From Serilophus lunatus (Eukaryota; Chordata; Aves; Passeriformes; Eurylaimidae): DNA of 64,000 nucleotides. A program made the translations under genes and the position numbers. The DNA is taken from positions 41,781 to 105,780 of the forward strand of contig VXBA01006127.1 of assembly GCA_013399895.1 (NCBI GenBank). The letters are read 5' to 3'. Shown here in pieces: positions 36,834 to 51,052 of the stretch (the first letter of the stretch is position 1; every line of letters starts with the position of its first letter). A model generated the notes under the pieces. It had not been told where the DNA came from. It made no database searches and was given only the letters and a program-made list of their open reading frames with translations.

Positions 36834-36889
36834 CATGCCTGTGTTTTTTTACGTGGCCCGTGTGTAAGGTCAGTTTCTGTGCATCAAGT

Positions 36890-36966
36890 ATAATACATAT
36901 ATACACACATATATATATATATAAAGGGTATATTTATATGTTTATATATACATGTGTGTGTTTATG
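36890..36966. repeat. TA/TG compound microsatellite
   Basis: Alternating purine-pyrimidine sequence: ATACATATATACACACATAT, then (AT)n, then GTTTATATATACATGTGTGT. The register is imperfect. Confidence 0.85.
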
Positions 36967-38965
36967 CATATGGTAAAAATCATGATGGAGAGGTAATCTT
37001 TGTTCTTTCTCCCCAAACAGACAGAGATACAGATACATGGTAGCATAAAATAATTTTGAAATGTTAGCTGACTAGAAAGAAGAGTGAGAGGGAGAAATTA
37101 CATATCTTCTAAGTATGCTTTATAATACTGGGAGGTACTCAGACTGGAGTGATAGGGGCTGTATAGGAAGTGACACCAATAAATAAATTATGGTTTTGCA
37201 GAAAATGATGGGAAATTGGAGTACACTGTTAAAGCAGTTTGGGAATCACTGAACAATTTCAGTGAGTTGCTTTATATCCAACTACTGGAGCCGTCTGTCA
37301 GTTTAATGACAGCTCTTCTGATAAACGTAAACGATGTTGCTAGTCCAAATGTATGTGCAACAGTGAAAGTAGATGTCTTCAACTCAAATAGAATGCATTT
37401 GCTATAAATTCATATCACTCATGGCCCCGTTACTATTACAGAGAAAAAATGCCTATCACATTTTAATACTTACATGGCAGTATTCCTTGAGTTTTTCCAA
37501 ACAAATTAAATGATGTCATGATTAAGACGATAATACCTTCAAGCTCATAAACTACTGAAACTCTTACTCCTTGCTGAAAAAGTGGATGTATGAGCTCATT
37601 CTGAAAAACAAAGTATGGAGATAATGCAAAATTTAAAATATCTTACATGATACGAAATATATTTTACATTCTTATTCTATTCATTAGCCTGTTTAACTTT
37701 TTTTGACTTTAGTAACACCAATAAAAATTCAATAGACTTTGTCACTCCTTGACTTCCAGGTTATTATAAATTTTTATAAGTATTAACAAATTTTTGTTAA
37801 TAAAATTAATTAGATAAATTATGTGTGAAAATTACCTTTCCAAATAACTGGTTTCAAAGCAGTTTGAAACTATACAAAAGTGTTTATCTCTAGTAATGAA
37901 TCTTTAAAAATTTCTTGTAATTTCATTGGTATTTCACAAAATACATTCATCTATGATTTTATCATTCCTTATTTATTCACACTGCTGCGCAAACAGTTAC
38001 TGATAATGTTTTCTCAAGACTTTTACTCTGATAATAAACAGAAGCAAAGAGTGGTAAGTATAATTCTTCTGAAGAGAAAAGGAATTATTATGTTAGAGAA
38101 AGACTAGCAAGGTTGCAGATGCTTTTGAATACTTAAAATAGTTACCTTAATTTGTCAGATCTTTCTTGAAATCTGATTGGTTTTTTTCTTATTATTGCCA
38201 TTTGGTAAGTTTCCAAGGTTTAATTTATAGCAATTGTTAGAAATTCCCTATTTGAAACCAGATGTTCATCATAACCTTTTTCAAAGTCTGATGAATTGAA
38301 GGAAAATGGTAAAATGATCTTAAAGCCCAATGATGCACAATTGTAATGAGGTGCTACCTACATGGCAGTGACTGAATATGAATAGTACCAGTTACCTGTT
38401 GAATTCCAAGGATGTATGCAACATCAAAAACTGAGCTAGCATTTGTTACCTACCTGGCATCAATCCCAATATTTCCCAAGATGCTTTATAGTTTGATACA
38501 CTGTACACTAAAGTTCATATTATCAAGGCAAAATGAGGTACTCACATGCCATTTCAAGAGGCTAAATACGTTATGGGAAAACACTAGCAACAGTGACACT
38601 CGAGCCTGATCCTAAAAGCAAAGAAAACTGAATAGTCCGTAGCTAGATGTGTACATCTGTGTAAGTCTTGGAACTCTTATGCTCTATGAGTTCCCTTCTT
38701 TCACCCTCTTATTTAGGCCATTTTGGGAGGCATAAGAGTTTGTTTGCACAAAGTTCAGGGATAGATAGCTAAGCCTCAGCTCCAGTCAAATCCACATACA
38801 GGAGGAAGAACTTTTTCTACCTTTTCCCCTCATAGCTTTGCCATCGCCTTGTAGGATGCAGGCTGTTCTGTTACAGAGGATACTGTTGTGGCAGAATGCA
38901 GATAAAGATGAATATATAGATGAGTGGTTAGGAAACAGAAGGCAGTACTGGTTCCCTCTCTTTGT
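36967..38965. other. Gene-less AT-rich stretch
   Basis: Nothing recognisable beyond chance open frames of 60-75 codons. Confidence 0.55.
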
Positions 38966-39031
38966 TGAAGGACTTGATGATTTCTACAATCTTTTCCAAC
39001 CTTGTTAATTCTGTGTGAGTAATTCTGTGTG
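38966..39031 (+). mobile_element. Old CR1 3' terminus
   Basis: GAAGGACTTGATGATTTCTA, then ATCTTTTCCAACCTTG, then two copies of AATTCTGTGTG correspond to the last bases of CR1 (GATGATCTCTAAGG, CTTTTCCAACCT and the octamer tail). Only the terminal 65 bases or so are recognisable. Confidence 0.65.
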
Positions 39032-40000
39032 TTTTATACGAAGGGAAACAGCTTAACAAGAATACTCCAGAATACTGCTGTGTGCTGATGAAGGCATTCG
39101 TCATGCAGGTAGGAGGAATGGATTACTGTCCTTTGGGCTGAGAGGGTGGGAGCTTAATGCAGTGCTGTTACTGTTCCAATCAGTTGGTCCCAAAGGATAT
39201 CAAGGCTTTCAAGTATCTAAGTCAAAGATAATACCTACAGGAGGAGAAAAGACACAACCAAGGAAGCTGCTAGGTTAGAGCTCATGGATAATGGAAAAGT
39301 CAGTCTTCCTAAGTCCACAATTATTCTGGAATTTAATGCTGACCTTTTAAGGGACATATTGGGTTTGAGGATGTGGTTTGGACTCACCTTCATCTCTATC
39401 TTCAACTCATTGTCATTTTTAACAAATCCACACTGAAGAAAAAAACTCATAAAATACATCCTAGTTATCTGTTCTAGTTCACTTCTGCTGGCCTCATTTT
39501 CCACAAAACAGGGTTGTAAACTTGGTTGACCTTACAACTATTATTCTCCATGACCACATTGATTTATAACAGGTATGCTGATACTGAAGAAGGAAATAGT
39601 GGGAAACTCCCATTTGTTATTTAATTATAAACTTGACATTACACATCATGCAAAATTAAAATCTCCAGCTTGTTCTTGCCCCAGCTATTTTAAGAACAAT
39701 CTCTTCAGAGTTTTAAAAGCCCTTTCCACAGATGGCACAAATGTGTCCAATTTCCAGCTATGGAAATACGTTCAGTTTTGGCTGTGGCCTTCATTTTATT
39801 TATCACCTCATTCTAATAGAGAGGAAGTCACCCTCTAGTTGGTTGAGTTTCAGAGGAGGCATTGTGTGCAGTACTATTTCATGTCTGAAATGTGACTGTA
39901 ACAGACATAGGAAGCCTGGGCCACGATGGGGGCATAACTAAATCACCTCAAGTCACAGTATTGTGTTTGACTGCCCAGTCATCCTCCAATCTCACATCTG
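39032..40000. other. No gene seen
   Basis: Unique sequence between two short CR1 tails. The open frames at 39235-39504 (minus) and 39575-39941 (plus) show no domain or family motif. Confidence 0.55.
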
Positions 40001-40085
40001 TAGAATCAGAGAATCATAGAACAACTTGGGTTTGAAGGGACCCTAGAGATTATCTTGTTCCAATCCCCTTCTCAGTAAAGTAAGG
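40001..40085 (-). mobile_element. CR1 3' terminus
   Basis: TAGAATCAGAGAATCATAGA (octamer tail), then ACTTGGGTTTGAAGGGACCC and GATTATCTTGTTCCAATCCC match the minus-strand CR1 3' end. The element is truncated after about 85 bases. Confidence 0.85.
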
Positions 40086-43000
40086 ATGGAACTACTGGAA
40101 GAATATTTAAGAGTGTGGTTTCCCATTTTATAATCGCAGTTATGAAAAGTGCTAACACTGCAAACTGCCATAATTTAGCATCTACTAAATTGACCTTACT
40201 TTTGGACTTTGCCAGAAGGCTTGGTTCATTAACGCTCATTGAGTTATTAGCGATATTTGGTTGAAAATTACTTTAGGAGTAAAAAGCGCTCATGGAATAC
40301 TGAATCACAACTTTAGAAGTAAACCGTGTAACTCAGAGGAGGTAAAATTGACTCAGATTTCAGCCCAGCTCTACTGATCCATAAGTGTACATGTTAAACT
40401 TCTATATCAGAGGGACTAGAAATATCCTGTCTTTTTTTCTGTTTAAATCTGAGGATATTTTTGGTGCCTAAATTATTTTCTGTTCCTACTTAAAGTTTTG
40501 ACTTTAGTAGTCTACTATAATTGAGTAGAATGCCTTGTACTTTCTTCCATCATTAGACTCAAAGATTACTCTACAAGAATGATTCCTTTTAAGCTTTCAC
40601 AAACATTTACTGTAGCATCTAACTTGAATATATCTAAGCATTCTATTATATCACAGCATGCAGTTCTGGGTTCTTATTAAATCAAGTGTGTCATCTTGTG
40701 CTCCTGCTACCTTAGAGACACAGGAGACAATGCTCTGGAATTGTCAAGGGACACAAGAATGTGCCCATTATATTTTATACAGGATGCTAAATGATTAATA
40801 TTTGTAAATTAATGCATTTAAATTATATGTGCATGAGACACTCAGAGCCTTGAAAGTATATCTGAGAAACTCATTTGAAAAAAAAAAGTGTACCTGACAA
40901 CTTCTTTGTTCCTATTGAATTCTATTTGGGCTGGTCAAATGAAAAAGAAAGAGTGACACATAAGTATAATACACATGATATGGTATATTTCTGGGCAATT
41001 ATAACATGCCTAGGAAGGTGTTGTAAGGCATAAGACTGAAAGGCCAAATTACTTTACCCACTTGAGAAATGCAATAATTCCCTGGAAATGCACTGCCTGG
41101 AGTATATTATTAGTGTTATGAAATAGAATTCATGAATAGAAAGAAGGAAAATGGTGAAGAGGGGGACAGGCCTACCCATGCATGTACCAGCTAGTATTAA
41201 AGTGGGTATGACATCAGTCACAGCCAATCAAACAGGCTCAGTAATGTCCAAAGTACTACAGACATTTCATAATTAGGTAATGAGACATGACAGGGCATGA
41301 ATTGTGTTGTATTAATTCTCAACGAGTGTGTTGCTGTAAAGCAAGAGAATGAAGGCTGGGTGCCATCGGTCCAGCCAACTGTGAATTAATCCTTTCCCAT
41401 TCTCACAATGGAACCTCTTACTGTGGTTTTATGAAATGTTAATTTTTAAAATATTTATATTGTTAATTAAGTGATGAGTTTCTAAACCATGATGGCAATC
41501 AGCACAATTTTTTCCATAATTCTGAGCAGTGAGTCGTGCTATCTGTTACCCTTTACTCACACCCTCCACAGTCAAACTAGCTATTTTCTATTGTCCGTTT
41601 GCTAATGTATTCTAATATCCTGCCTTCTAATGCCTACTCTCATATCTGCATTCATTTGCATATAAGAAGCATCTAGATATGCCAGTGATGGTTAGTGAAG
41701 TCCTTTGAGTATATAAAGTGCTATTAAAGTGCTAAATATGCCTTTTGTTTACTATTCAAAGAAAACACTAATGTAGTGGAGGGTATTATGAATGTCCCTT
41801 GTCAGTCAAGACTTTGTTGCATTTGCTGTGATTGGGAGCAGTGGGTTTTAATACTAAAAATAATGCTTTTGAGTTTTGTGCCTTTACAAAATTAGGACAT
41901 CCATTTTTCTGTGTTAATAAGTGACTCCCAGACAGATCCCACTTACTTAGGGTACCAGTTTTCTATAGTTTTTTATATAGTATTCTACAATGCTTTTTAA
42001 TTTAGTGTAAGCCATTTTCTTTGGTCATCTGAGATTGGCTGGGGGATGTCGTGCTGGTGCTTTACATCTCCAGTAAAGGTGTTGGCTTTGTTCTCAATAA
42101 GAGCTGCTTCGCATTTAGTAAGCTCATAGAATCCATGTTCCTGAATAGACTGCAGAAGATTTATCACCAGAGGCATCCTGAAAAGTACAGCATGGTTGTT
42201 TACAGGTTTACAAAGGGAGGTGTCTAGTCAAGAAAGAAAATCCACCTGGGCTTTGTCTGTCCTTGCTATTCTGCTGTTATAGTTAGAAATGCTCAGTAAC
42301 ATACGTAAGTTTCTGATGTGCTACTGAAGGAGCAGAGGTTCTGTTACATTTGTGTGTGGCAGAGTGTCAATGTGTCCCACCAAATTTCTGGCAGCCAGAA
42401 AAGTAATGCTTCTGCAAAGAGGTTGCTCACTGTCAAGACACTTGTTTTGTAGATCAACAGGAAGATAGAAATGCCTAGATGTAGACACGGCAACAGGCAT
42501 GAAAATCCTGCCTTGCCTAGCAGACAGGTAACATGCTTTTCTGACTTTAATATCTGTTACTTTATTTTGTGAGCATAATTATGAAATAGTTTCTTTGGCA
42601 AACTAAGCAAACATATATTATTTAAAAATGTTAATAGAAATTACACTTCTACATATTGTTCTTTCCCAAATCCTTCATACATTTAACTTGTCTCTGATGG
42701 TCAGTCATTTTTGGAAAGAGCAATTATTTAATATCATGTAGTAACCCAAACACATAATTGAAACTGGAAACAAAAAAAGATATTGCTCATATTTGAAACC
42801 ACCAGCATAATTACAGGAAGAAAAACTATAATTACCTTGAATAAAATTGTTATTCATTATTGACATCATCACAGTATTTGAGCCAGATCGTCTATCAATT
42901 ATGTTCCTGCAAACAGAAGAAGAAATTCTGCTATTGTATAGAGTAATTTTGCACTTGACATTCTGTACTTGGCTCCTAGCATTTTATGAAGTCCAGATTT

Positions 43001-46000
43001 ATTTGTATCTTACCAGAAAGATGTTTTCTTTTTCACCTACACACACATATAACTTTGTTTCCAAAATCAAAATATGATTCAAATTTTACAAGTGTCTCAT
43101 TCTGAAGGGTGTTAAGACCTGCGTTAAGAGCAAGGAACATAGCATTGGCCAGGTAGAAACACAATAGTATGTCATATTGAAAGTTATCACAGTATGTATA
43201 AATGTATATACAGGTACCTGTACAACCCAAAAGAGATAGATACAATTTATTAAATTGAGCTTTAAATTATTTTTGTAGCTCTTCTCAGCTCACCACTTTG
43301 AAGAACCTGCCTTCATCATGTGACTTTGCAAAGGCCTGAAGTTTTTTCTTGAAGCAGGCAGTCATTAGTCAAGGCAGTGGGCATTTTTCAGTAAAGAGAA
43401 GCAAAATATTTCTTCTCAGTTTGGATGACTCAGACCATTTCAGTATTTGGATGCTGCCTACTGGTCCCCTTCTCTGATGAAACTTTTTTTTTTAATGACT
43501 TTTGTGACTAAGACTCGATCACACTGTCAGTGTAGGGTCATTCTTAAACAAATAAATTAAATAGAATTAAAACATTTGTACATACATAGGAGATCAGAGT
43601 TTGAGACTAATATACACTTACTGTATGTAATTTTTTTGCTCTATGGGTTTCTCAAGCTTTTAAATTCCACGTCCCTTGGTTATCAGCAGGTTTTCTGGGG
43701 ATGTGTAGGTGGCTGTTAAGGAAAATAGCATTATTTGTTTGGGGGGTTTGTGGTAGATTTGCATTGAGTTGAATGGTTATCAAAGTGTCAAAACCAACAT
43801 CTGATTTGGTTTGCTATCGAGTGTTTGATAAACTTTACTTATTCCTGTGGAAATGCAGCCTTAGAAACATGTCTTTATGTTCAAATTCTTGTTTATCAGA
43901 ACACAAAGTAAATATTTTGCTCTCTTTAGTGATTCTTTGTCTCCTCGATTCACAGCTCGATTCTCTTGCACATATATGGGAATTTAGTGCCAGTTAAAGC
44001 ACACTTGGTTTCAACTTTCTAGAGAATGATTCAAAAGCCTAAACATAGGTGCCTAATACCATTTAGATATATATCCATTTAGGATGTCCTGCCTGGCATC
44101 CAGCTGAAGCTTCAGAAGGACTTGGGTCTCCCATAGATCTTGTCTTGTCTCTGCCAGTCTCATGTGGAGGATGTGAATATCCCAGGATGTTTAAAACTGT
44201 ATTAAATGACTAGACAGAGGCACCTGTGCTGCTCCCCTCTCATGTTCCCTACTCTAAGCAAGCACTCCTGGAGCAAGCAGCACAGGTTTATGTTCTTTCA
44301 GTATTTCTGTATGTCCCAAATAGGAGCAAGCTGTAACTGTTAGGGAGCATTTGAACAGTCATGAATATTTACATCATTCTACCTATCATACAATAAACCT
44401 TGAAGCCTCATATTCTCATTTCTTAAACAATCAAAACATACTTGTAGATTAAATTTAATGCCCATATTTTTTCCGTTTGAATACATTGTGATTAAAAGGT
44501 CACGACCTTGATTATATTATGCAATTTGAGAAATTGCCAACAATGTCCATGGTGATTAAATATTCCACTTTGTAATTATTTTGTAACTTTTGTTCTGCTC
44601 TTTGCTCACTCCAAAAATTATCATAAAATTTTGAAAGATGTCCTCAGTGCAGAATATGTCCATAAAATATTAAATATTCAATTTTCCTCTATCATGGCTT
44701 GAAAAATTCATAATTACATGATGATCCACATAATAACTCATTCTGAAAAGTCATATATGGCACTCCCCCTGTGACTGAGTTAATAATTTACTGCTGTGTG
44801 GGATTTTCACTCTGCACTGTTAGTCTTGGGAACATTTATTAAGCAAATGTTCATTTGCAAAGATCAGAATGTGAATGAAGAGGCTAAGAATTTAATGAGG
44901 AGTGACAGACAGGTGAACTGATTCCATATAGTTCTTTACTATAGGAGAAAGCAGATAGCTTTATCTTTCATAGCCTCGATAGACACATGAAATGAAATAT
45001 AGAAGATGGGGCAAAAGGAAAAAAAAGATACTTTCCTAGAAGGGCCAATGGAAGGATAAATCAGAGGAACTCATGAACATGATTCTGACCAGTTGAAATG
45101 GCTGTACATAACCTGTGCCTTTGGACTTCCACAGCAGTGATATTCAGACTCTGTGAGGTATTTGTTCATTGTTTCAATAAACTACTTGCAGCGTTAAAGG
45201 GAAAAAAACCAAAACCAAGTCCGAAATTTGAGCATCGGCTTATTCAAAAGCAACATATTCCTGGAAAACCAAGACAATTTAAAAATTTTTGTTTCAAAAT
45301 GCATTGTAGTTTATGATTATCCTTCATAATTTTAAGATGTAGGAAATACAATTAGTATAAGAACAGCTATCACAATTTAATCAACATTTTTCTTCAGTAG
45401 ATAAAGAAAAGGTTTGCTACACATTAACCATGCAACTTCTTAATATGATTTTTGAGTGTTGTCTAATCAATAAGCATAATAAACATGTCTAATATTAAAT
45501 ATAGGTTTAATAACATTGATCCTGGGTTTCCTTTGTAGAAGAAATTTGAGGGGAAAAGTACATGTCACTGGAAGATTTTACAATTGATTCAGAGTTCAGT
45601 TTTGCAAAATACTGAGCATGTTCCTGATACAACAAAAAGCTAATATGGTTATTCAAGACTTATGAATAAATTTTCCTGTCTAAAGGTAGGTGAGTACAAA
45701 TTTAATTATTTTACTGACTAAGGGACACTTTTTAAACTTTTTATGACTTATCTAATTTCTGAATCTATTGCCACTGGATGTGTAAGGATAAAGCACATAT
45801 CTGTACTTTTCAATTATATCTAAAGTCTCAAATGTTAGGATTTATACACTTTTACACACAGAGAAAAAAAAATGTTGTCTCCTATGTATTAACTGAAATT
45901 GGGCAAATCCGTGTTTTCCAGTTGGTTTACTTTATTACTGTATTACTATTTACTATATTTAATTTATTATAATTCCAATATGGTTTTTCACTCAACTTCT

Positions 46001-49000
46001 TCTACATGACAGTTTAAATTTTTGAAAATATTTTTGGCCTCAAGAGTCCTGAAACATCAATTTTGATAAGTGCAACATTTATTTCTGAGATCATTGCCAG
46101 GATGAAAACCACTCTCATAAAGATAAGAATTATTCTTTGCGTCCACTATATTTCTTTGTTTATCTCTTTTGGGCTGTAGTAGATGATTGTGTAATCAGTG
46201 GTGCACAGTACATTTGTTTTGTTTTTTTTGAAAATGGAAATAATACACCAAAGGAGATGTAGGGGGAAAAAAAGAAGTAAACCATAATTTTACGAAAAGG
46301 TTGTAAAAAAAAAATTTGTTTAAAAGTTACACATTTTGAAAGAGAATTTTTAAATAGCTGGTATCAGAATAATTTTCTTGCATATGTATTTGCTTAGATA
46401 TAAAGGTTTCAACTGAGGATAGAAGAATTTGTTTTGATAATTGACTTGAACACAGCTTTTAATTTTCAAAGGTTGAAATGAGACAGGACTTTGGCCTCAA
46501 CTTCTGATGGAGAGTCCTAACTTCAATTTTTATTAGTGATCTGACAAACTCAAAACCTAATGGCATATGATAAAGGGAGAATGAGGTGACACTGAGAGCT
46601 GAAGGAAAAAAAAATCAGATTAAATTTAATCACACAGACCCAAGATATATAAGGAGAATTTTTCCTATAGCTTATTCACTAGGTATGACAGAGGTGGGGT
46701 AGACCTATTCACTGATTGCCAGGAAAGAAACTCATTTGACCAAAGACAGATGTATGCCATTAGAGTTAACAGAGAAAAATAGGCAGCACTTTTATATTAT
46801 AGTCGATTTCATCTTGAAATAGAAATTCGGCAAGATTAGTGATTCCTTCGTATTCCTTAGTATTTTTTGTGAAGTAGAGCAAGAACTCACTCTTCATTCC
46901 TTTGCAAAGTAGGATCAATAGTAACTACCAGTGAGCTCTGAACACTAGTTTCTGCCATGGGAACACTATTATTCAGACCAGCTATTCATTCTCTGTTCTG
47001 AATTATACAAATTTTACTATCCCATGGTTGGTGCAAATCAGTCTTTTGCCACAAGGCCTGGGATTCACCTTTAGCTTATGAAATCTGAGTTTAGGTGTCT
47101 GCATGACGTTTGTCTGCGAGGTAAGTGGCTAACTCACATTGCAATTGAAGGACATCCAGAGCTGGATCCTGTTGCCTGAACAGAGATGTTTGTAGATGAG
47201 GAAATTACCAAGCAGGTCTGTGGCAGATTTGTAACTTTCTAGAGCAGCAACTGAAGGCCATGAAATCTGTACTTGCTCTGTAAAGTCACTCTCCATACTT
47301 TTATCAATGGCAGGGGCTAGATGTCTAGGCTTAGCTCACCTATGTTCACCTACACATAGACTCCTAAATGCGGAGGTCTTAATTTCAACCTCAGTCCTGC
47401 CTCTCAGACCTATTTCAGCTGCTTCGATATAGGCATCTAAATAAATATGTTTCAAGCTGGACCACACTGTCTGTGTCTCAGGATATTCTATTTGGTCACC
47501 AGATTCACTTGACAAGTTTCAGGTTTACCATAAATTCTGTATCAGGTTTACTATCTCATTGCAGGTGACTTAAAGTTTCATACCTTAGGATATGTGAAGT
47601 GGCAAATAGTTTTTATATTTAGATAATTAAACTGAGCCAGAAGTGTTTTTTGGTTTGTATTTCAGTGGCAAGGGGGAGAAAACTCTGAAGAGAGAACAAC
47701 CTGAATGTCAGGTGCTATAAACAATGAAAATAAGGACCCATACCATTTTCAAACATTTTTAATATTCTGTTTTGGTTTACATCATTGCCATTAAAACGAA
47801 ATCTTTCCAAAAGATGTCAGTATTGAATGCTTTCTGTTTAGCTCATGGCTTAAATGGTTCACAGTATCAAAGAACACTGCAGGCTTTGTGTTTTGAGTGT
47901 AAAAACAAAACAAACAAATAAACCTTACAACATTTTCTCTAGATAGTTTTAAATTGCTGTTTTCAAAAAGTTGTTTCATTATGCCATTCATGTACTCGTG
48001 GCAGTATAAAAGCAAAGCAACTGGTCAAACTGGTCAGATCTCCCTAGCAGGGAGAAAATCTGTTCAGCTGTTTTTATTCTACCTTAAAAATGGCTTAGCT
48101 CAAAGCATCCCGGCCAGAACTTAGTGCTTTGGGCTTTCTGCATGTAGTAGTGGATGGTGCCCTGGGGCCAGAGTTCAGAACATCACTATTGAGATCTTAT
48201 CTCCCACAGGACTAAAAGGGGAAAGTAAAATGTCAGGATTAGCATTTCACAAATCTAGCTGTTTGTTAAATATGTGGGAAAACAGGGAGAAGTGGGAAAG
48301 GTAGACTTATTGATTATATAGGGATATTTGTTATTTATGCTCTGGCATTTTGCAATGTCATATACAAGCAGAAGTTTTGCAGAGGTTTACTGAAACTCTT
48401 GATTGCATCTGTTGTACATATAACAGTATCTGGAACTTGGGCATAAGAATGAAATAAACATCAGAATTAGAAAAAAAATCCAAATACTGCTGTTAATAGT
48501 GCAATAAAAGCCATAAGCTATGTTCTATAGGTAAGCTTGAAATGTCCACAACCTAGATAGTAAAAACGTGTCATAGAAATTGTTCTTACTAAAGCCACAG
48601 TGAATTTTGCAATATATTTGTCTAGTTAACCCTCGACAGTGTTATGGTTATCTTAATCCTATAATGATAACCAAAATGTAGGTATACTAAGGATATTCTG
48701 AAGTACTCCATCAGTTGATTTAGTTTATGAATGCATGTGAATATTACATAGCTAAGAGGAAAATATACTTTGTGAGAAGATCAGATTATTTCTTCAGAAG
48801 TGTCCCCAACCTCTACTCTGTAGTTTGTTTCTATCCCACTATATAAGGTATCTATTATCAGTATGGGACACACCAAGCATTTAGAAAGTTTACTCAAGAA
48901 TTACTATTAATGCATGGTATAGCTTTATCTTTCTTAGATGCGGTATCACATTATTTTCAAGAACTTTGGCAATTATCATGAGTCTACTTAGACCAGTTAA

Positions 49001-50410
49001 CTGAAGAACAAGTGTCTAATTGGCTATCTTTATCACTGTTTTAATCTAAAAAGCTACAGGCCATATGATTTAAAATTACAATCTACTTTTGAGCTCATAA
49101 CTCTCTTCATTTAAAAAATTAATAGAATAAAATCATCATTGCAGTACTAAAATACCTTGAAAAAAGTAGCTAAATAAAAATGTTGTTTAATACAATAATA
49201 AAAGAATGAAAGAACTCAAAAGTCATTTAGGCCACATGGACAAAATTAATGAAGAAGAAGCACTTAAATATTTTCAATCACCTAATAAAAATATTCATGA
49301 CATGATGAAAAACTGTCCTTCTAAAGTAAAGAAAATCTTCAAATTAGACTGAACAAAATGACTGTCTGGCAACATAAATCTTTTTTTACTTTGATCTTCT
49401 GATAATGTCACCAGATACTTTTGAGGGGTCTGACAAGAAACTCACAGAGGATCTTTACTTGCCAAAATTCATTTTCATGCCTGAGACAGAAACATGCTCG
49501 CTGGAGGAACACTTGTTTGTGCCTAGTTCAGTGTACCAGGGTGACTGCTGAAGAACAATTCAGCTTGGAAAACTCTTACGTATGACTGTCACATCTGGTT
49601 TTTGCATCTGCCAAACCCAGTAAGGTTGATTATGTAAGTCAGCTCTGCTTGAGGGCTTGCCTATCTTGAACATTCGAATTTCCAAAAGAGTTTTATTGTT
49701 TCTAATATATGCAGGGTAAGTTATATGTTTTCCTTTTGTATATGAATATTTGTTTTCTGTGTTAAACATTAAATAAGTTTTCTGGGGAGGGCCAAATTCC
49801 TCTCTGTCTTCCGTATACCTTTTCTATTATGTTGGGTTTCAAGAGTTATGAACAGGATTCCTTCAGGTTACCACAGAATAATAAAGTATGATTATGTGGA
49901 AAATCTTCCTTATTATGAACATCATTAAATAAAACTAGCAAAAACTTGAGAGCTGTTGGCCTAAACAGTTTCATTTAATTCTGTTGTGCATATTTTTTAA
50001 GAAATCAAGCTTAAGGATGTGGTCACTTGCTCCATTTTCCAGGAAGCCTAGATGCATTCTGTAGATAGTACAACAGTGTTCCATTAATGAAGAATTGTTA
50101 TGTATTTTTTCTTCTCCTTAAGCCACATCCACAATTCAGAAGAGAGAATTACAAATCTTCTTATTGGCATTTTATGTTCCTCATTGCACATGGTAGCACA
50201 CTTTGAAAGTTTTTAAATTTGTATTTGCATTTGTAATTTTGAACTGAGAGGAGGGATATTTTACCAAGGGAGATATGATTAAATTGTCCAGCAATTTGAG
50301 ATGCCTAGGATCTGCTGTTTTCAAAAATTTAACTTTTTACCACGCTGTATTTTCTAAGCACAGTTGTATTTGATTGTATCTGTGAACAATCAGATATTAT
50401 GCAAATCATA
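40086..50410. other. Gene-less AT-rich stretch
   Basis: Ten kilobases with no recognised gene, RNA or transposon. Open frames are under 80 codons and lack motifs. Parts of 41380-41900 and 44330-44870 are rich in mixed words such as CATGAATATT, AATTATTTTG and GTTAATAATTTA and could be conserved regulatory DNA. Words of the TAGGTGCCTAA type near 44048 and 47090-47420 hint at very old, unclassified repeats. Confidence 0.5.
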
Positions 50411-50521
50411 TTCCTTTCCTTTCCTTTCCTTTTCCTTTCCTTTCCTTTCCTTTCCTTTCCTTTCCTTTCCTTTCCTTTCCTTTCCTTTCCTTTCCTTTCC
50501 TTTCCTTTCCTTTCCTTTCCC
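50411..50521 (+). repeat. (TTTCC)n microsatellite
   Basis: About 22 units of TTTCC over 110 bases, nearly perfect, with one extra T near 50431. It is a strong polypyrimidine tract with mirror symmetry that could adopt a triplex. An 86-codon frame through it (SFPFL repeats) is an artefact of the repeat. Confidence 0.97.
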
Positions 50522-51051
50522 TTTTCTTACTCCTGTACTTTCAACTCCTTCAGCTTTTCACCCAAATATTGACACCATGTTCTCCTTCAGGCTTTTTACC
50601 AGTCACTTTCCCCATCAAGTCTAGGAGTGCTGCCTCCTTTTCAGATGCACTCTCATCCTCTTTATGTTCCACTCATTCTCCCTGGTTTATCAGATTTTGC
50701 CTGTTTCCAGCTCTTAGCCTACCTGTTTATCCACCTTCTTTTGATTCAACACTTCGGTTACCCCTAAGTATTCTAGGTGTTTTGCTTGGTCAGTCTTAGC
50801 TTCAGTCATCCAGCTCTTAAGTCAATTGCAGAGCAACTCTTTCTAACTTGCGCTTTCTTTCTTTGGTGTAGATTAGTAGAGCTTGCTGCACTGGTAGGAG
50901 TTGGGAATTTCTACTGCATCTTTCCAAAAGTTTACAAAATGTGCAGATGGGAATAGATATTCACAAAGAGCACCAAAATTTCATTAACATTGTCTAAAAA
51001 GTATGTCTTTCTTAGCTGTGTTTTAAGAAACTCCTAAAACCTTAAGAAGCA

Positions 51052-51052
<1 letters not shown>

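Larger units (their letters stand above)
36590..36870 (+). mobile_element. LTR-like, CpG-rich promoter/poly(A) cassette, limits unknown
   Basis: The segment is GC- and CpG-rich against an AT-rich background (GAGGACGTG, GGGGCGGAG, CCCGGG, GATCGGGGAGCGGG, GTCGAC, TTACGTGGCCCGTG). It has a TATA-type box (GATATAAG, 36752-36759) and AATAAA (36828-36833) only about 75 bases downstream, followed by T- and GT-rich sequence. That tight promoter-to-poly(A) arrangement is the signature of a retroviral LTR with a short R. I could not find convincing TG...CA ends with a target duplication. It could also be a small host CpG-rich promoter. A 60-codon frame at 36650-36832 ends within the poly(A) signal and is not convincing as a gene. 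Confidence 0.45.

Noticed and set aside
44040..47460. Scattered TAGGTGCCTAA-like words as a SINE family
   Set aside because: Matches are short and irregular, with no A/B boxes or shared ends, so there is not enough to call an element.
50364..50799. Plus-strand open frames across the TTTCC tract
   Set aside because: The first is driven by the pentanucleotide repeat (SFPFL units), and the second is a short overlapping frame with no motif.
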